The notes: generated by a model from the letters alone, not told the origin. 32,083 nt of DNA from Streptomyces sp. rh34 (GCF_002551245.1 NZ_NTGZ01000064.1:1-32083), one strand, 5' to 3'; positions 16,535 to 24,850 are shown, numbered from the stretch's first letter. Made by a program: numbers and translations.

Positions 16535-17287
16535 ATGACGACGATTCTGGTCACCGGCGCCACCGGAACCCTCGGCCGGCAGGTCGCGGAGCGGCTGCGC
16601 ACCGCGGGGGCCGACGTCCGCGCTCTCAGCCGCCGCTCCCCCTCGTACGCCGTCGATCTGCGCGACGGCAAGGGTCTGGACGCGGCGGTCGAGGGTGCGG
16701 ACGTGATCGTCCACTGCGCCACCACCCCGCGCGGCGGCGACGACCGGGCGGCGGGATTCCTCATCGACGCCGCGGAGCGGGCCGGGACGCCCCATCTGCT
16801 CTACATCTCGATCGTGGGCGTGGACCGGCTGCCGCTGGGCTACTACACGGTCAAGCGCCGGGTGGAGCGGATGATCGAGGACTCCGGGCTCGGCTCGACG
16901 ATCCTGCGGACCACCCAGTTCCACGATCTGGTCCTGCGCGTCCTGTCCGGCGCGGCGAAGCTGCCCGTGCTGCCGGTGCCCTCCGGTGTCCGGGTCCAGC
17001 CGGTCGACAGCGGTGAGGTCGCCGACCGGCTGGCGGCCCTGGCGCTGGGCGGACCGGCGGGCCGGGTGCCCGACCTGGGCGGACCCGAGGTCCGCGCGTT
17101 CACGGACCTGGCCGGGGCGTTCCTGCGGGCCACCGGACGCAAGCGGCGGGTGGTGCCGGTCCGGCTGGCCGGTCAGGCGTACGCGGGCTACCGTCGCGGC
17201 GACCACCTGACGCCCGGACACGCCGTGGGAACCGTGACGTTCGAGGAGTTCCTCGACCGCCGCCACCGCCACCGCCACCCGGCCTGA
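16535..17287 (+). CDS. NmrA/SDR-type NAD(P)-binding oxidoreductase
   Basis: The 250-aa protein begins MTTILVTGATGTLGRQVAERL, a Rossmann fold with the GxxGxxG dinucleotide motif (residues 8-14). VIVHCATTPRGGDD, YISIVGVDRLPLGYYTVKRRVERMIEDSG (Tyr-x3-Lys-like) and STILRTTQFHDLVL follow, as in atypical short-chain dehydrogenases related to NmrA and quinone reductase 2 subunits. The substrate is unknown; many relatives are redox sensors. It ends in a His/Arg-rich tail (RRHRHRHPA). The gene is monocistronic, convergent with the ROK gene and probably leaderless. Confidence 0.82.
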   Translation: MTTILVTGATGTLGRQVAERLRTAGADVRALSRRSPSYAVDLRDGKGLDAAVEGADVIVHCATTPRGGDDRAAGFLIDAAERAGTPHLLYISIVGVDRLPLGYYTVKRRVERMIEDSGLGSTILRTTQFHDLVLRVLSGAAKLPVLPVPSGVRVQPVDSGEVADRLAALALGGPAGRVPDLGGPEVRAFTDLAGAFLRATGRKRRVVPVRLAGQAYAGYRRGDHLTPGHAVGTVTFEEFLDRRHRHRHPA

Positions 17288-17333
17288 GCCGGACCGGTCC
17301 GCCGGCGCCTACGCGGAGCTGTGGCCGGCCGGT

Positions 17334-18524
17334 TCAGCCCTCCGGGGCGAACAGCGCGTCCTGCGCAGCGTCCCGGGCGGTGATCAGCGCACCGCGCAGC
17401 ACGGCCCCGTCGCCCAGCGAACCGGCACGGACCTCGGTCCGCAGGGGTGACATCGCGGCCAGCCGCCTTTCGACCCGGTCGGCGAGCGCGGCGCCGCCCG
17501 CGTGGCCGACGGCCCCCGCGAGCAGGACGCAGCCGGGGTCGAGCACCGAGACGACGGCGGCGGCGCCGAGGGCGAGGCGGTCCGCCAGCTCCTTCAGGAA
17601 GGGTTCGCCGGCCTCCCCCGCCTCCAGCGCGGTCCGCACCGCGGCCACGGCCGCCGCCTCCTCCCGGCCGTCGGTCACCGCGCCGGGGTCCACGAGGCCG
17701 TGCGCGGCGGCGAGTTCGCACAGGGCGGCGGAGCCGGCCAGGGAGTGGAAACCGCCGTCGCAGTCGACCGCCGAGGGCAGCCCCCTCACTCCGGGGACGG
17801 GGAGGAAACCGATCTCCCCCGCACCGCCGGACGCCCCCTGACGCAGCTTGCCGTCCAGCATGACGGCGGCCCCGATCCCCTGGCCGAGCCAGAGCAGGAC
17901 GAAGGTCTCCCGGTCGCGGGCGGCGCCTGCCCGGTGTTCCGCGACGGCGGCGAGGTTGGTCTCGTTCTCCACCAGGACGGTGGCGGGCAGCCGCCGCTGG
18001 AGCTCCCGGACCAGGCCCCGGTGCCAGGCGGGCAGGCCGGTGCTGTCGCGCAGTTCGCCGGTGACGGGGTCGATCAGTCCCGGCGCTCCGACCCCGACGC
18101 TGTGCAGGGGGACGGACCCGGCCGCCCGGGCGGTGCGCTCCAGCAGGGCGACGGCCCGCTCGACGGCGGGCTCGGTGCCGGTATCGCCGCCGATGGGCAG
18201 GGAGCCCTCGGCGAGCGTGGCCCCCAGCAGATCGGTGACGACCACGCCGACGCTTCCGAGGCGCACGTCGAGCGCCGCGAGATGGGCCCGGTCGGCGACG
18301 ATCCCGTACAGCCGGGCGTTGGGTCCGCGGCGCACGGCCCCGGACTCGCCCACGACCTGGATCAGCCCGGCCCCCTGGAGCCGCTCGACGAGGTCGGCGA
18401 CGGTGGGGCGGGAGAGTCCGGTCAGCGTCTTGAGCTGGGTGGCCGTCAGGGGCCCGTCCTGCTGGAGCAGCCGCAGGGCGAGCCGGTCGTTGATGGCCCG
18501 AGCCGTGCTCGGTGATGCGGGCAT
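17334..18524 (-). CDS. ROK-family transcriptional regulator
   Basis: The 396-aa protein has an N-terminal winged helix (TATQLKTLTGLSRPTVADLVERLQGAGLI, about 24-52) and a ROK sugar-kinase-like body (VGVGAPGLIDPVTGEL; GGAGEIGFLPV). Two features suggest it is a sensor and not a kinase. The usual NDxN catalytic segment reads ENETN, with Glu in place of the Asp, and the CxCGxxGC zinc motif expected after GEIGFLPV is missing (only a lone Cys in AVDCDGG). The ATG at 18524 has GGAAGGA upstream. It is divergent from the MFS gene at 18683, with a dyad between them, so it probably represses that transporter and itself. The effector is likely a sugar or sugar phosphate. Confidence 0.87.
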   Translation of the reverse strand: MPASPSTARAINDRLALRLLQQDGPLTATQLKTLTGLSRPTVADLVERLQGAGLIQVVGESGAVRRGPNARLYGIVADRAHLAALDVRLGSVGVVVTDLLGATLAEGSLPIGGDTGTEPAVERAVALLERTARAAGSVPLHSVGVGAPGLIDPVTGELRDSTGLPAWHRGLVRELQRRLPATVLVENETNLAAVAEHRAGAARDRETFVLLWLGQGIGAAVMLDGKLRQGASGGAGEIGFLPVPGVRGLPSAVDCDGGFHSLAGSAALCELAAAHGLVDPGAVTDGREEAAAVAAVRTALEAGEAGEPFLKELADRLALGAAAVVSVLDPGCVLLAGAVGHAGGAALADRVERRLAAMSPLRTEVRAGSLGDGAVLRGALITARDAAQDALFAPEG

Positions 18525-18584
18525 AGCGGGATCCTTCCAGATCGCTGCCCCGCCGTTCTCCGAGGCCGCGAAGTAACGACTATT

Positions 18585-18605
18585 TATCAGGCAGGGTTCC
18601 TGATA
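18585..18605. promoter_or_regulatory. Operator-like dyad TATCAGG-N7-CCTGATA
   Basis: Perfect 7-base arms (18585-18591 and 18599-18605) lie in an unusually AT-rich patch between the divergent ROK (start 18524) and MFS (start 18683) genes. The seven-base spacing puts the half-site centres 14 bases apart. The right arm overlaps TAGTTT (18604-18609), a possible -10 for the transporter. I infer it is the ROK protein's operator. Confidence 0.6.
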
Positions 18606-18682
18606 GTTTACGGCCCGCATCGTCGCACACGAGCGCCGGGACCGCCGGCATCCGAGCATTCCCAGGGGAGGGACACGACGGC

Positions 18683-19912
18683 ATGACGAACGACTCGACC
18701 GTCACGGTCTACAGCACGGAACAGGTGAAGCGGGCGCGGATCGCCATCGCCGCGGTCTTCACCGTCCACGGGGCGGTGACCGGCAGTTTCGCGACCCGGG
18801 TGCCATGGATCCAGGATCACGCCGGAGTGAGCGCGGGCCAGCTCGGCCTGGCGCTGGCCTTCCCGGCGATCGGCGCGTCGATCGCGATGCCGCTCGCCGG
18901 CCGGATCAGCCACCGGTTCGGCGCGCGGACCGCCCTGCGGTGGCTGCTGGCCCTGTGGACGCTGGCGCTGATCCTGCCCGCGCTCGCGCCGAGCCTGGTC
19001 ACGCTGTGCGCGGCGCTGTTCGTCTACGGGGCGACGGCCGGGATGTCCGACGTGGCGATGAACGCCCTGGGCATCGAGGTGGAGAACCGTCTCGACAAGT
19101 CGATCATGTCGGGTCTGCACGGCATGTGGAGCGTGGGAGCGCTGATCGGCTCGGCGGCGGGCACCGTCGCCGCGCACACCGCGACCGATGCCCGTCTGCA
19201 CCACGCCATCGCGGCCATGGCGCTCACGGCCCTGGGGCTGATCGCCTGCCGGGGCGTCCTCGATCTCCAGAGCCGCCCGGACGAGGAGCCGCCGCCGCGT
19301 TTCACGCTGCCGCCGAAGTCGGCCCTGATCATCGGGGCGATCGGGTTCTGCGCGGTGTTCGCGGAGGGCGCGAGCCTGGACTGGTCGGCGGTCTACCTGC
19401 GGGACGTCCTGGACAGCTCGGACGGTCTCGCCGCCGCGTCCACCACCGCGTTCACTCTGACGATGGCGATAGCCCGGATCGCCGGGGACCGGATCGTCGA
19501 CCGGTTCGGCGCGGTCCGCACGGTGCGCACCGGCGGCCTGATGGCCACCGCGGGCGGGCTGCTGGTCGTGTTCTCACCCTCTCCCGCGGCCGCGATGTGC
19601 GGCTTCGCCCTGCTGGGCCTCGGCGTGGCGGTCGTGGTCCCGCTGGCCTTCGCGGCGGCGGGGCGCAGCGGGCCGAACCCGAGCCAGGCCATCGCGGGCG
19701 TCGCCACCATCACGTACACCTCCAGCCTGATCGCTCCCTCCGCGATCGGTTCGCTGGCCGAGGCCACCTCGCTGATGGTGTCGTTCGGCGTGGTGACGGC
19801 GCTGGCCTTCGGCCTGGTGCTGGGCGCCGGGGTGCTGCGGTCGGCCGACCGCAAGGTCACCGGCCCGGCGGCCGGAAGCGGTACGGCGACGAAGAGCGCG
19901 ACCGGGAGCTGA
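18683..19912 (+). CDS. MFS transporter (YbjJ-like)
   Basis: The 409-aa membrane protein has about twelve hydrophobic segments in two halves separated by a charged loop near residues 195-210 (SRPDEEPPPRF). The segment AGRISHRFGARTAL (about 73-86) resembles the MFS cytoplasmic loop motif, and RIAGDRIVDRFGAVRTV repeats it in the second half. The overall pattern resembles the YbjJ-type group, whose substrates are not established. GGGAGGG precedes the ATG at 18683. Divergent pairing with a ROK regulator suggests a sugar or related solute, but that is inference. A hairpin at 19963-20000 closes the unit. Confidence 0.85.
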   Translation: MTNDSTVTVYSTEQVKRARIAIAAVFTVHGAVTGSFATRVPWIQDHAGVSAGQLGLALAFPAIGASIAMPLAGRISHRFGARTALRWLLALWTLALILPALAPSLVTLCAALFVYGATAGMSDVAMNALGIEVENRLDKSIMSGLHGMWSVGALIGSAAGTVAAHTATDARLHHAIAAMALTALGLIACRGVLDLQSRPDEEPPPRFTLPPKSALIIGAIGFCAVFAEGASLDWSAVYLRDVLDSSDGLAAASTTAFTLTMAIARIAGDRIVDRFGAVRTVRTGGLMATAGGLLVVFSPSPAAAMCGFALLGLGVAVVVPLAFAAAGRSGPNPSQAIAGVATITYTSSLIAPSAIGSLAEATSLMVSFGVVTALAFGLVLGAGVLRSADRKVTGPAAGSGTATKSATGS

Positions 19913-19962
19913 CCGGACGGGAAACGGCGGTGCGCACGGGTGCGGCGGCCCGGGACGCGGTA

Positions 19963-20000
19963 CGGCGCCCGCGCGGCGGGAGACCTCCGCGCGGGCGCCG
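19963..20000 (+). terminator. Terminator hairpin, 14-bp stem, after the MFS gene
   Basis: Arms 19963-19976 and 19987-20000 pair perfectly, with a 10-base loop. It lies 50 bases after the MFS stop and 103 bases before the uracil permease start, so the permease probably has its own promoter in between. Confidence 0.85.
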
Positions 20001-20102
20001 CCCGCCGCACCACTACCATGGCGCTGATCTTTTCCGCAGGTGAACACCGAACACCGGGTCGCAGACCGGGCGGCACACCGAGCAGACCTTCAGGGAGCAA
20101 CC

Positions 20103-21539
20103 ATGAGCCTCGGCGTGCGCTGGACCTTGCACGGAGACGGGAAGACACCGGCGCCCGGGGCGGTGGTGCGGCCCGACGAGCGGCTCTCCTGGCCGCGTAC
20201 GTTCGGACTCGGCGCACAGCACGTGGTCGCGATGTTCGGGGCGTCGTTCGTCGCGCCGGTCCTCATGGGCCTGGACCCCAACCTCGCGATCATGATGTCC
20301 GGCGTCGCGACCGCGATCTTCCTGCTGGCGACCAAGGGCCGGGTGCCCAGCTATCTGGGCTGCTCGCTCTCCTTCGTCGGCGTCGCGGCCACGATCCGGG
20401 CGAGCGGCGGCGATGTCGCCACCATCACGGGCGCGGTGTTCGTGGTCGCGGTGGCCCTCTTCCTCGTGGGTCTCGCCGTGCAGCGGTTCGGCGCGCGGAT
20501 CATCCACGCGGCCATGCCGCCGGTGGTGACGGGCGCGGTGGTGATGCTGATCGGCTTCAACCTCGCCCCGGTGACCGCGTCGACCTACTGGCCGCAGGAC
20601 CAGTGGACGGCGCTCGCGGTGATGCTGTTCACCGGGCTCGCCGTCGTCTGTCTGCGCGGCTTCCTCTCCCGGATCGCGATCTTCCTGGGACTGGTCTTCG
20701 GGTACGCGCTGTCGTGGGTCCTGGACCTGGTCCTCGGCAAGATCCACTCCCCGGTGGGCGGCGCGGAGGCCGTGGACCACTGGCGTCTGGACCTCTCCGC
20801 CGTCGGGCAGGCCGACTGGATCGGGCTGCCGTCCTTCCACGCGCCGAGCTTCGAGTGGTCCGCGATCCTGGTGGCGCTGCCCGTGGTGATCGCGCTGGTC
20901 GCGGAGAACGCCGGGCATGTGAAGGCCGTGGGCGAGATGACCGGCGACTCGCTGGACGACAAGCTCGGCACCGCCATCGCGGCGGACGGCGCGGCGTCGA
21001 TGCTCTCCACCGCCGTGGGCGGGCCGCCCAACACCACGTACTCCGAGAACATCGGCGTGATGGCCGCGACCCGCGTCTACTCCACCGCGGCGTACTGGGC
21101 GGCGGCCTGCTTCGCCCTGCTCTTCGGCCTGTGCCCGAAGTTCGGCGCGGTCGTCGCCGCGATCCCGGGCGGGGTGCTCGGCGGAATCACCGTGATCCTG
21201 TACGGGATGATCGGCCTGCTCGGTGCGCAGATCTGGCTCAACGGCCGGGTGGACCTGCGCAATCCGCTCAACCTCGTCCCGGCCGCCGCGGGCATCATCA
21301 TCGGCGTGGGCGGGGTCAGCCTGAAGATCACCGACAACTTCGAACTGGGCGGCATCGCACTCGGCACGATCGTCGTGATCACCGGGTACCACGTGCTGCG
21401 GGCCTTCGCCCCGGCCCATCTCAAGACGCAGGAACCGCTGCTGGACTCCGGCACTTCCGCGTACGACGCGCCCTCGGACGACGAGGGCGCGTCAGACGGG
21501 AGTTCCGGCGAACAGGGCGCGGGGCCCGGGAAGTCCTGA
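20103..21539 (+). CDS. NCS2 uracil/xanthine permease (UraA-like)
   Basis: The 478-aa protein is a nucleobase:cation symporter-2 member. It shows the family QH pair in TM1 (Gln39-His40 in LGAQHVVAMFG), the TM8 acidic site in VAENAGHVKAVGEMTG, and the TM10 signature GGPPNTTYSENIGVMAATRVYS. That last motif matches uracil permeases (UraA/PyrP) more closely than xanthine/urate carriers. It would import uracil with protons. AGGGAG precedes the ATG at 20103; an in-frame GTG at 20040 is less likely. The last 50 residues are a disordered acidic/Ser-rich tail. It is convergent with the davB-like gene, and I see no strong hairpin in the 81-base gap. Confidence 0.9.
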   Translation: MSLGVRWTLHGDGKTPAPGAVVRPDERLSWPRTFGLGAQHVVAMFGASFVAPVLMGLDPNLAIMMSGVATAIFLLATKGRVPSYLGCSLSFVGVAATIRASGGDVATITGAVFVVAVALFLVGLAVQRFGARIIHAAMPPVVTGAVVMLIGFNLAPVTASTYWPQDQWTALAVMLFTGLAVVCLRGFLSRIAIFLGLVFGYALSWVLDLVLGKIHSPVGGAEAVDHWRLDLSAVGQADWIGLPSFHAPSFEWSAILVALPVVIALVAENAGHVKAVGEMTGDSLDDKLGTAIAADGAASMLSTAVGGPPNTTYSENIGVMAATRVYSTAAYWAAACFALLFGLCPKFGAVVAAIPGGVLGGITVILYGMIGLLGAQIWLNGRVDLRNPLNLVPAAAGIIIGVGGVSLKITDNFELGGIALGTIVVITGYHVLRAFAPAHLKTQEPLLDSGTSAYDAPSDDEGASDGSSGEQGAGPGKS

Positions 21540-21620
21540 TCCGGCGGGCGTTGCTCCGGGACCACGACCGCCGAGTCCCTTCGCGGGCGGCTGCGTTCGG
21601 CCGTTGCGATGAAGCCCCGC

Positions 21621-23315
21621 TCAGTCCTCGGGGAGTTCCACCGGGGCGATCTCGTCGAAGACGTCGCCGGGCCCGGGGTTGGTCGCGTCGGTCGCCCCGC
21701 CGAACTGGTGCATGACGCCCCACACGGCGTTCAGCGCGGTCTGCACGGCGCCCTCGGCCCAGCCGGCCGTCCAGGAGATGTCGTCCCCCGCCAGGAACAG
21801 GCCCCGCTTGTCGGCGGGCAGTCCGTCCTGCATGAAGTGGGTGAACAGCCTCCGCTGGTAGCGGTAGTGGCCGGGCAGGTTCGCCTTGAACGCGCCCATG
21901 AACCAGGGCTCGTTCTCCCAGGAGACGGTGACCGGGTTGCCGATGATGTGGCTGCGGATGTCGACGTTCGGGTAGATCTCGCCGAGCGACTTGAGCATGA
22001 CGTCCATGCGCTCCTTCGGGGAGAGCGGCAGCCACTTCAGGCTGTCGTCGCACCACGTGTAGGAGAGGCAGATGACGGCGGGCTTGTCGGGCCCGTCGTC
22101 CAGGAGGTACGTGCCCCGGGTCATCCGGTCGGTGAGCGTCATCGACATGGTGTCGCGGCCGGTGGTCTCGTCCTTGTCCAGCCAGAACGGGCGGTCGACC
22201 GGCACGAACAGCTTGGACGACTCCATGTAGTGGGTGCGCTCCATCGCCGTCCAGTGGTCGATCGGGAAGAGCGCGTCGTCGCAGTCGATCTTGGAGAGCA
22301 GCAGCCAGGACTGGCCGGTGAAGACCGCGGCCCGGAAGGTGCGGATGTCCCCGGTGGCGTCGGTGACCGTGATGCGGTTGCCCGCGGTACGGGTCAGCCG
22401 GGTCACGGCGGGGCGCGGCTCGCCCTCGTGCAGGGAGGACAGCGAGGTGCCGAGCGGCCAGTGGACGATCTTCTGCGGCTCGCGGTCCCACAGGCGCAGC
22501 GGGAGCTGCTGGCTGCCGCCCACGATGCCGCGGTGGTGGTCGTCGGCCTCGGTGTAGACGACGCGCAGGATCTCCAGGATGGAGTTGGGGAAGTCGGTGT
22601 CCCAGCCGCCGGTGCCGAAGCCGACCTGGCCGAAGATCTCGCGGTGCCGGAAGGACTTGAACGCGTCGGAGTCGCAGAGAAAGCCGTAGAAGGTCTGGTT
22701 GTCGAGCCGCTCGACGAGCTGCGACCAGATCTCCCGGATGCGCGGTACGTCGCGCTCGCGCAGCGCCCGGTTCATGTCGGAGAAGTCGGCGCCCTCCTCC
22801 AGACAGGCGCTCCACGCCTCGGCCACGTCACGGTAGACCTGCGGCAGGTCGTCGATGGTCTCGGCGTAGTGCGACGCGCCCTTGAGGTCCACGACGGTCG
22901 AGGGCGTGGCCGGGGAGAGCGGGTTGGGGAAGGGCCGGGTCTCCAGGCCCACCAGGTCGATGTAGTGCTGGAGCGCCGTGGAGGAGGGCGGGAAGCGCAT
23001 GGCGCCCATCTCGGCGGTGAGCGAGGGGTCGCAGCCGTCGAAGCCGACGGTGCGCAGCCGGCCACCGATCTGATCGGCCTCGTAGACGACGGGCTTGAGG
23101 CCCATCTTCATCAGCTCGTACGCGGCGATGATCCCGGAGAGCCCGCCGCCGATGACGGCGACCTCCTGGCCGTGCTCGGTCGCCGGTACCTGCCCGAGTC
23201 CCGCCGGGTGGGCGAGGAAGTCGTCGTACGCGTACGGGAAGTCCGGCCCGAACATGGTGATCGGCGGGGCGGCCGCGTCGGTGTGCTGGACGGCGTTGGG
23301 CACCGTGGACGTCAT
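21621..23315 (-). CDS. davB: L-lysine 2-monooxygenase-like flavoprotein (DavB type)
   Basis: The 564-aa FAD protein belongs to the flavin amine oxidase superfamily and would normally be labelled monoamine oxidase. FAD-binding motifs are GGGLSG (56-61), YEADQIGGRLRT (78-89) and LAGDDISWTAGWAEGAVQ (508-525). Much of it reads like Pseudomonas lysine 2-monooxygenase as I remember it: FGPDFPYAYDDFLAHPAGLG, FGQVGFGTGGWDTDFPNS, MTRGTYLLDDGPDKPAVICLS and the tail NPGPGDVFDEI. That enzyme turns lysine into 5-aminovaleramide. The residues matching lysine-binding Asp238 and Trp418 of the AIU 813 enzyme are present (Asp241, Trp421), while Cys254 is replaced by Ala257. AAGGAG precedes the start. It follows the amidase gene by 48 bases. 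A general L-amino-acid oxidase role remains possible. Confidence 0.8.
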   Translation of the reverse strand: MTSTVPNAVQHTDAAAPPITMFGPDFPYAYDDFLAHPAGLGQVPATEHGQEVAVIGGGLSGIIAAYELMKMGLKPVVYEADQIGGRLRTVGFDGCDPSLTAEMGAMRFPPSSTALQHYIDLVGLETRPFPNPLSPATPSTVVDLKGASHYAETIDDLPQVYRDVAEAWSACLEEGADFSDMNRALRERDVPRIREIWSQLVERLDNQTFYGFLCDSDAFKSFRHREIFGQVGFGTGGWDTDFPNSILEILRVVYTEADDHHRGIVGGSQQLPLRLWDREPQKIVHWPLGTSLSSLHEGEPRPAVTRLTRTAGNRITVTDATGDIRTFRAAVFTGQSWLLLSKIDCDDALFPIDHWTAMERTHYMESSKLFVPVDRPFWLDKDETTGRDTMSMTLTDRMTRGTYLLDDGPDKPAVICLSYTWCDDSLKWLPLSPKERMDVMLKSLGEIYPNVDIRSHIIGNPVTVSWENEPWFMGAFKANLPGHYRYQRRLFTHFMQDGLPADKRGLFLAGDDISWTAGWAEGAVQTALNAVWGVMHQFGGATDATNPGPGDVFDEIAPVELPED

Positions 23316-23363
23316 GGGGTACGGACTCCTTGCGCGGTACGGAAGTTCGGGGAGGAGGCGGGC

Positions 23364-24161
23364 TCAGGCGAGGGAGCCGTACAGGCCGGGGCGGCGGTCG
23401 TGCAGATAGGGGTTGGCGGCACGCGAGGCGGCCAGGAACTCCGGGTCCACCTCGCCGACGACGAGTTCCTCGCCGCGTCCGGCGCGGGTGCGCACGGTGC
23501 CGTCGGGGCCGGCCAGGCAGCTGAGCCCGACGAACTCGAACTCGCCTTCCGGGCCGGTGCGGTTGACGTACGCCACGTACATCTGACTCTCGAAGGCCCG
23601 TACGGGGACGACGGATTCGGCGACGAACTGGAAGGGGTGCATCATCGCGGTGGGCACCAGCAGCAGATCGGTGCCGGCCAGGGCGTGCGCCCGGACGTTC
23701 TCCGGGAACTCGACGTCGTAGCAGATCAGCAGCCCGATACGGATGCCGTCGAGGTCGGCCTGGACGACCGGCTGGTCGCCGGGGGTGAACCACTCCTGCT
23801 CGAAGCAGCCGAACAGGTGGGTCTTGCGGTAGTTCGCGAGGCGCCCGCCGTCGGGGCCGATGAGCTGGGAGGCGTTGAAGATCCGCTCCCCGTCGCGCTC
23901 CGGGTAGCCGTAGAGGATCGCGAGACCGTGGCGTACGGCGATCTCGGCGACGGCCTCGGCGCCGGGGCCGTCGGCGGGCTCGGCCAGCTCGGGGACGGCG
24001 TCGCCGATGGCGTATCCGGTGAGGAACAGCTCGGGCGAGACCAGCAGCCGGGCCCCCGCGCCGGCGGCCCGTGCGGCGGCCTCGTCCAGCACCTTCAGGT
24101 TCTCGGCGACGGCGCGAGGGCGTCCGGAGCTCTGGAGCAGGGCGGTGCGCAACGACGGCAT
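23364..24161 (-). CDS. davA: Nitrilase-superfamily amidase, 5-aminovaleramidase-like (DavA type)
   Basis: The 265-aa carbon-nitrogen hydrolase carries the Glu-Lys-Cys triad: Glu44 in SPELFLTGY, Lys113 in NYRKTHLFG and Cys147 in LLICYDVEFPENVR. Its length and the stretches ADGPGAEAVAEIAVRHGLAI, YGYPERDG and LLVPTAM resemble DavA of Pseudomonas, which hydrolyses 5-aminovaleramide to 5-aminovalerate and ammonia. The gene after it encodes a DavB-like monooxygenase, the enzyme that makes this amide, which supports the assignment beyond general nitrilase membership. The ATG at 24161 (GAGGT upstream) is chosen over longer in-frame starts. A promoter and phased repeats lie just upstream. Confidence 0.78.
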   Translation of the reverse strand: MPSLRTALLQSSGRPRAVAENLKVLDEAAARAAGAGARLLVSPELFLTGYAIGDAVPELAEPADGPGAEAVAEIAVRHGLAILYGYPERDGERIFNASQLIGPDGGRLANYRKTHLFGCFEQEWFTPGDQPVVQADLDGIRIGLLICYDVEFPENVRAHALAGTDLLLVPTAMMHPFQFVAESVVPVRAFESQMYVAYVNRTGPEGEFEFVGLSCLAGPDGTVRTRAGRGEELVVGEVDPEFLAASRAANPYLHDRRPGLYGSLA

Positions 24162-24203
24162 GACTGACCTCGGGCGGTGCGGGCGGGGTGGGGAGACGTA
24201 TCG

Positions 24204-24233
24204 AAGGTACGTGGGCCGGATCAGCGCGGACAA
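24204..24233 (-). promoter_or_regulatory. Candidate promoter of the davA-davB unit
   Basis: On the minus strand TTGTCC (24228-24233) and TACCTT (24204-24209) are 18 bases apart, starting transcription about 35 bases before the amidase ATG. The repeats at 24243-24303 lie directly upstream of the -35 box. Confidence 0.5.
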
Positions 24234-24242
24234 GGCGCGAGT

Positions 24243-24303
24243 GTTGCGCATCAACCGTTGATTCGTTGCGCGAGGAGGCCGTGGCGCGGCGAATCGTTGC
24301 GTG
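24243..24303. repeat. Helically phased GTTGCG repeats and dyad, Lrp-operator-like
   Basis: GTTGCG occurs at 24243, 24265 and 24296, spaced 22 and 31 bases, close to two and three DNA turns. A perfect dyad ATCAAC-C-GTTGAT lies at 24250-24262. The array sits between the Lrp/AsnC gene's stop (24357) and the davA promoter. Such phasing suits Lrp-type octamers that wrap DNA; the binding itself is inferred. Confidence 0.5.
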
Positions 24304-24356
24304 CGGCGTCATCGCAGGTCAGCGGGGTGATGTGCGCCACTGTCGCGGAACGGGCC

Positions 24357-24815
24357 TCAGGCCGGCGGGCCCTCCGCCGAATACCGCCGCAGCAGCGGCG
24401 AGAGCACCAGGACGGACTTGGTCCGCTCGACGTACGGCTCTCCCGCGATCCGCTCCAGGACCTGTTCGAAGTGGCGCATGTCGGCGGCGAAGACCTGCAC
24501 CACCGCGTCCGCCTCCCCGGTCACCGTCGAGGCCGACGCGATCTCCGGGTAGCGGGCGAGGCCCTGCTTGATGGCGTCCGGGGAGGTGTTGCGGCTGCAG
24601 TAGATCTCGATGAATCCCTCGGTCTCCCAGCCGAGCGCCGCCGGGTCGACCCGCACGGTGAAGCCGGTGATCGCTCCCTCGGACCGCAGCCGGTCGACGC
24701 GGCGTTTCACGGCGGGGGCGGAGAGGCCGACGATCGCGCCGATGTCGGCGTAGGAGCGCCGGGCGTCTTCGGCGAGGGCGTGGACGATGCGTTCGTCGAG
24801 GTCGTTCAGGCGCAC
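24357..24815 (-). CDS. Lrp/AsnC-family transcriptional regulator
   Basis: The 152-aa protein has the standard layout. The N-terminal helix-turn-helix begins MRLNDLDERIVHALAEDARRSYADIGAIVGLSAPAVKRRVDRL (residues 1-43). The C-terminal RAM/ligand domain (about 65-145) contains GEADAVVQVFAADMRHFEQVLERI. Members bind amino acids and act as local regulators. Placement between an aldehyde dehydrogenase and the davA-davB pair, all on one strand, suggests it senses lysine or a catabolite and acts on the repeats at 24243-24303. The start is GTG at 24815 with a weak ribosome site. Tandem hairpins upstream suggest its own promoter. Confidence 0.92.
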   Translation of the reverse strand: MRLNDLDERIVHALAEDARRSYADIGAIVGLSAPAVKRRVDRLRSEGAITGFTVRVDPAALGWETEGFIEIYCSRNTSPDAIKQGLARYPEIASASTVTGEADAVVQVFAADMRHFEQVLERIAGEPYVERTKSVLVLSPLLRRYSAEGPPA

Positions 24816-24850
24816 GTCGGGCGGTTCACTTCTCTGCGGTGGGTCGGCTG

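Noticed and set aside
17288..17333. Terminator between the NmrA-like and ROK genes
   Set aside because: Only short or mismatched inverted repeats (for example CGGACCGGTCCG) are present; no stem comparable to the other terminators.
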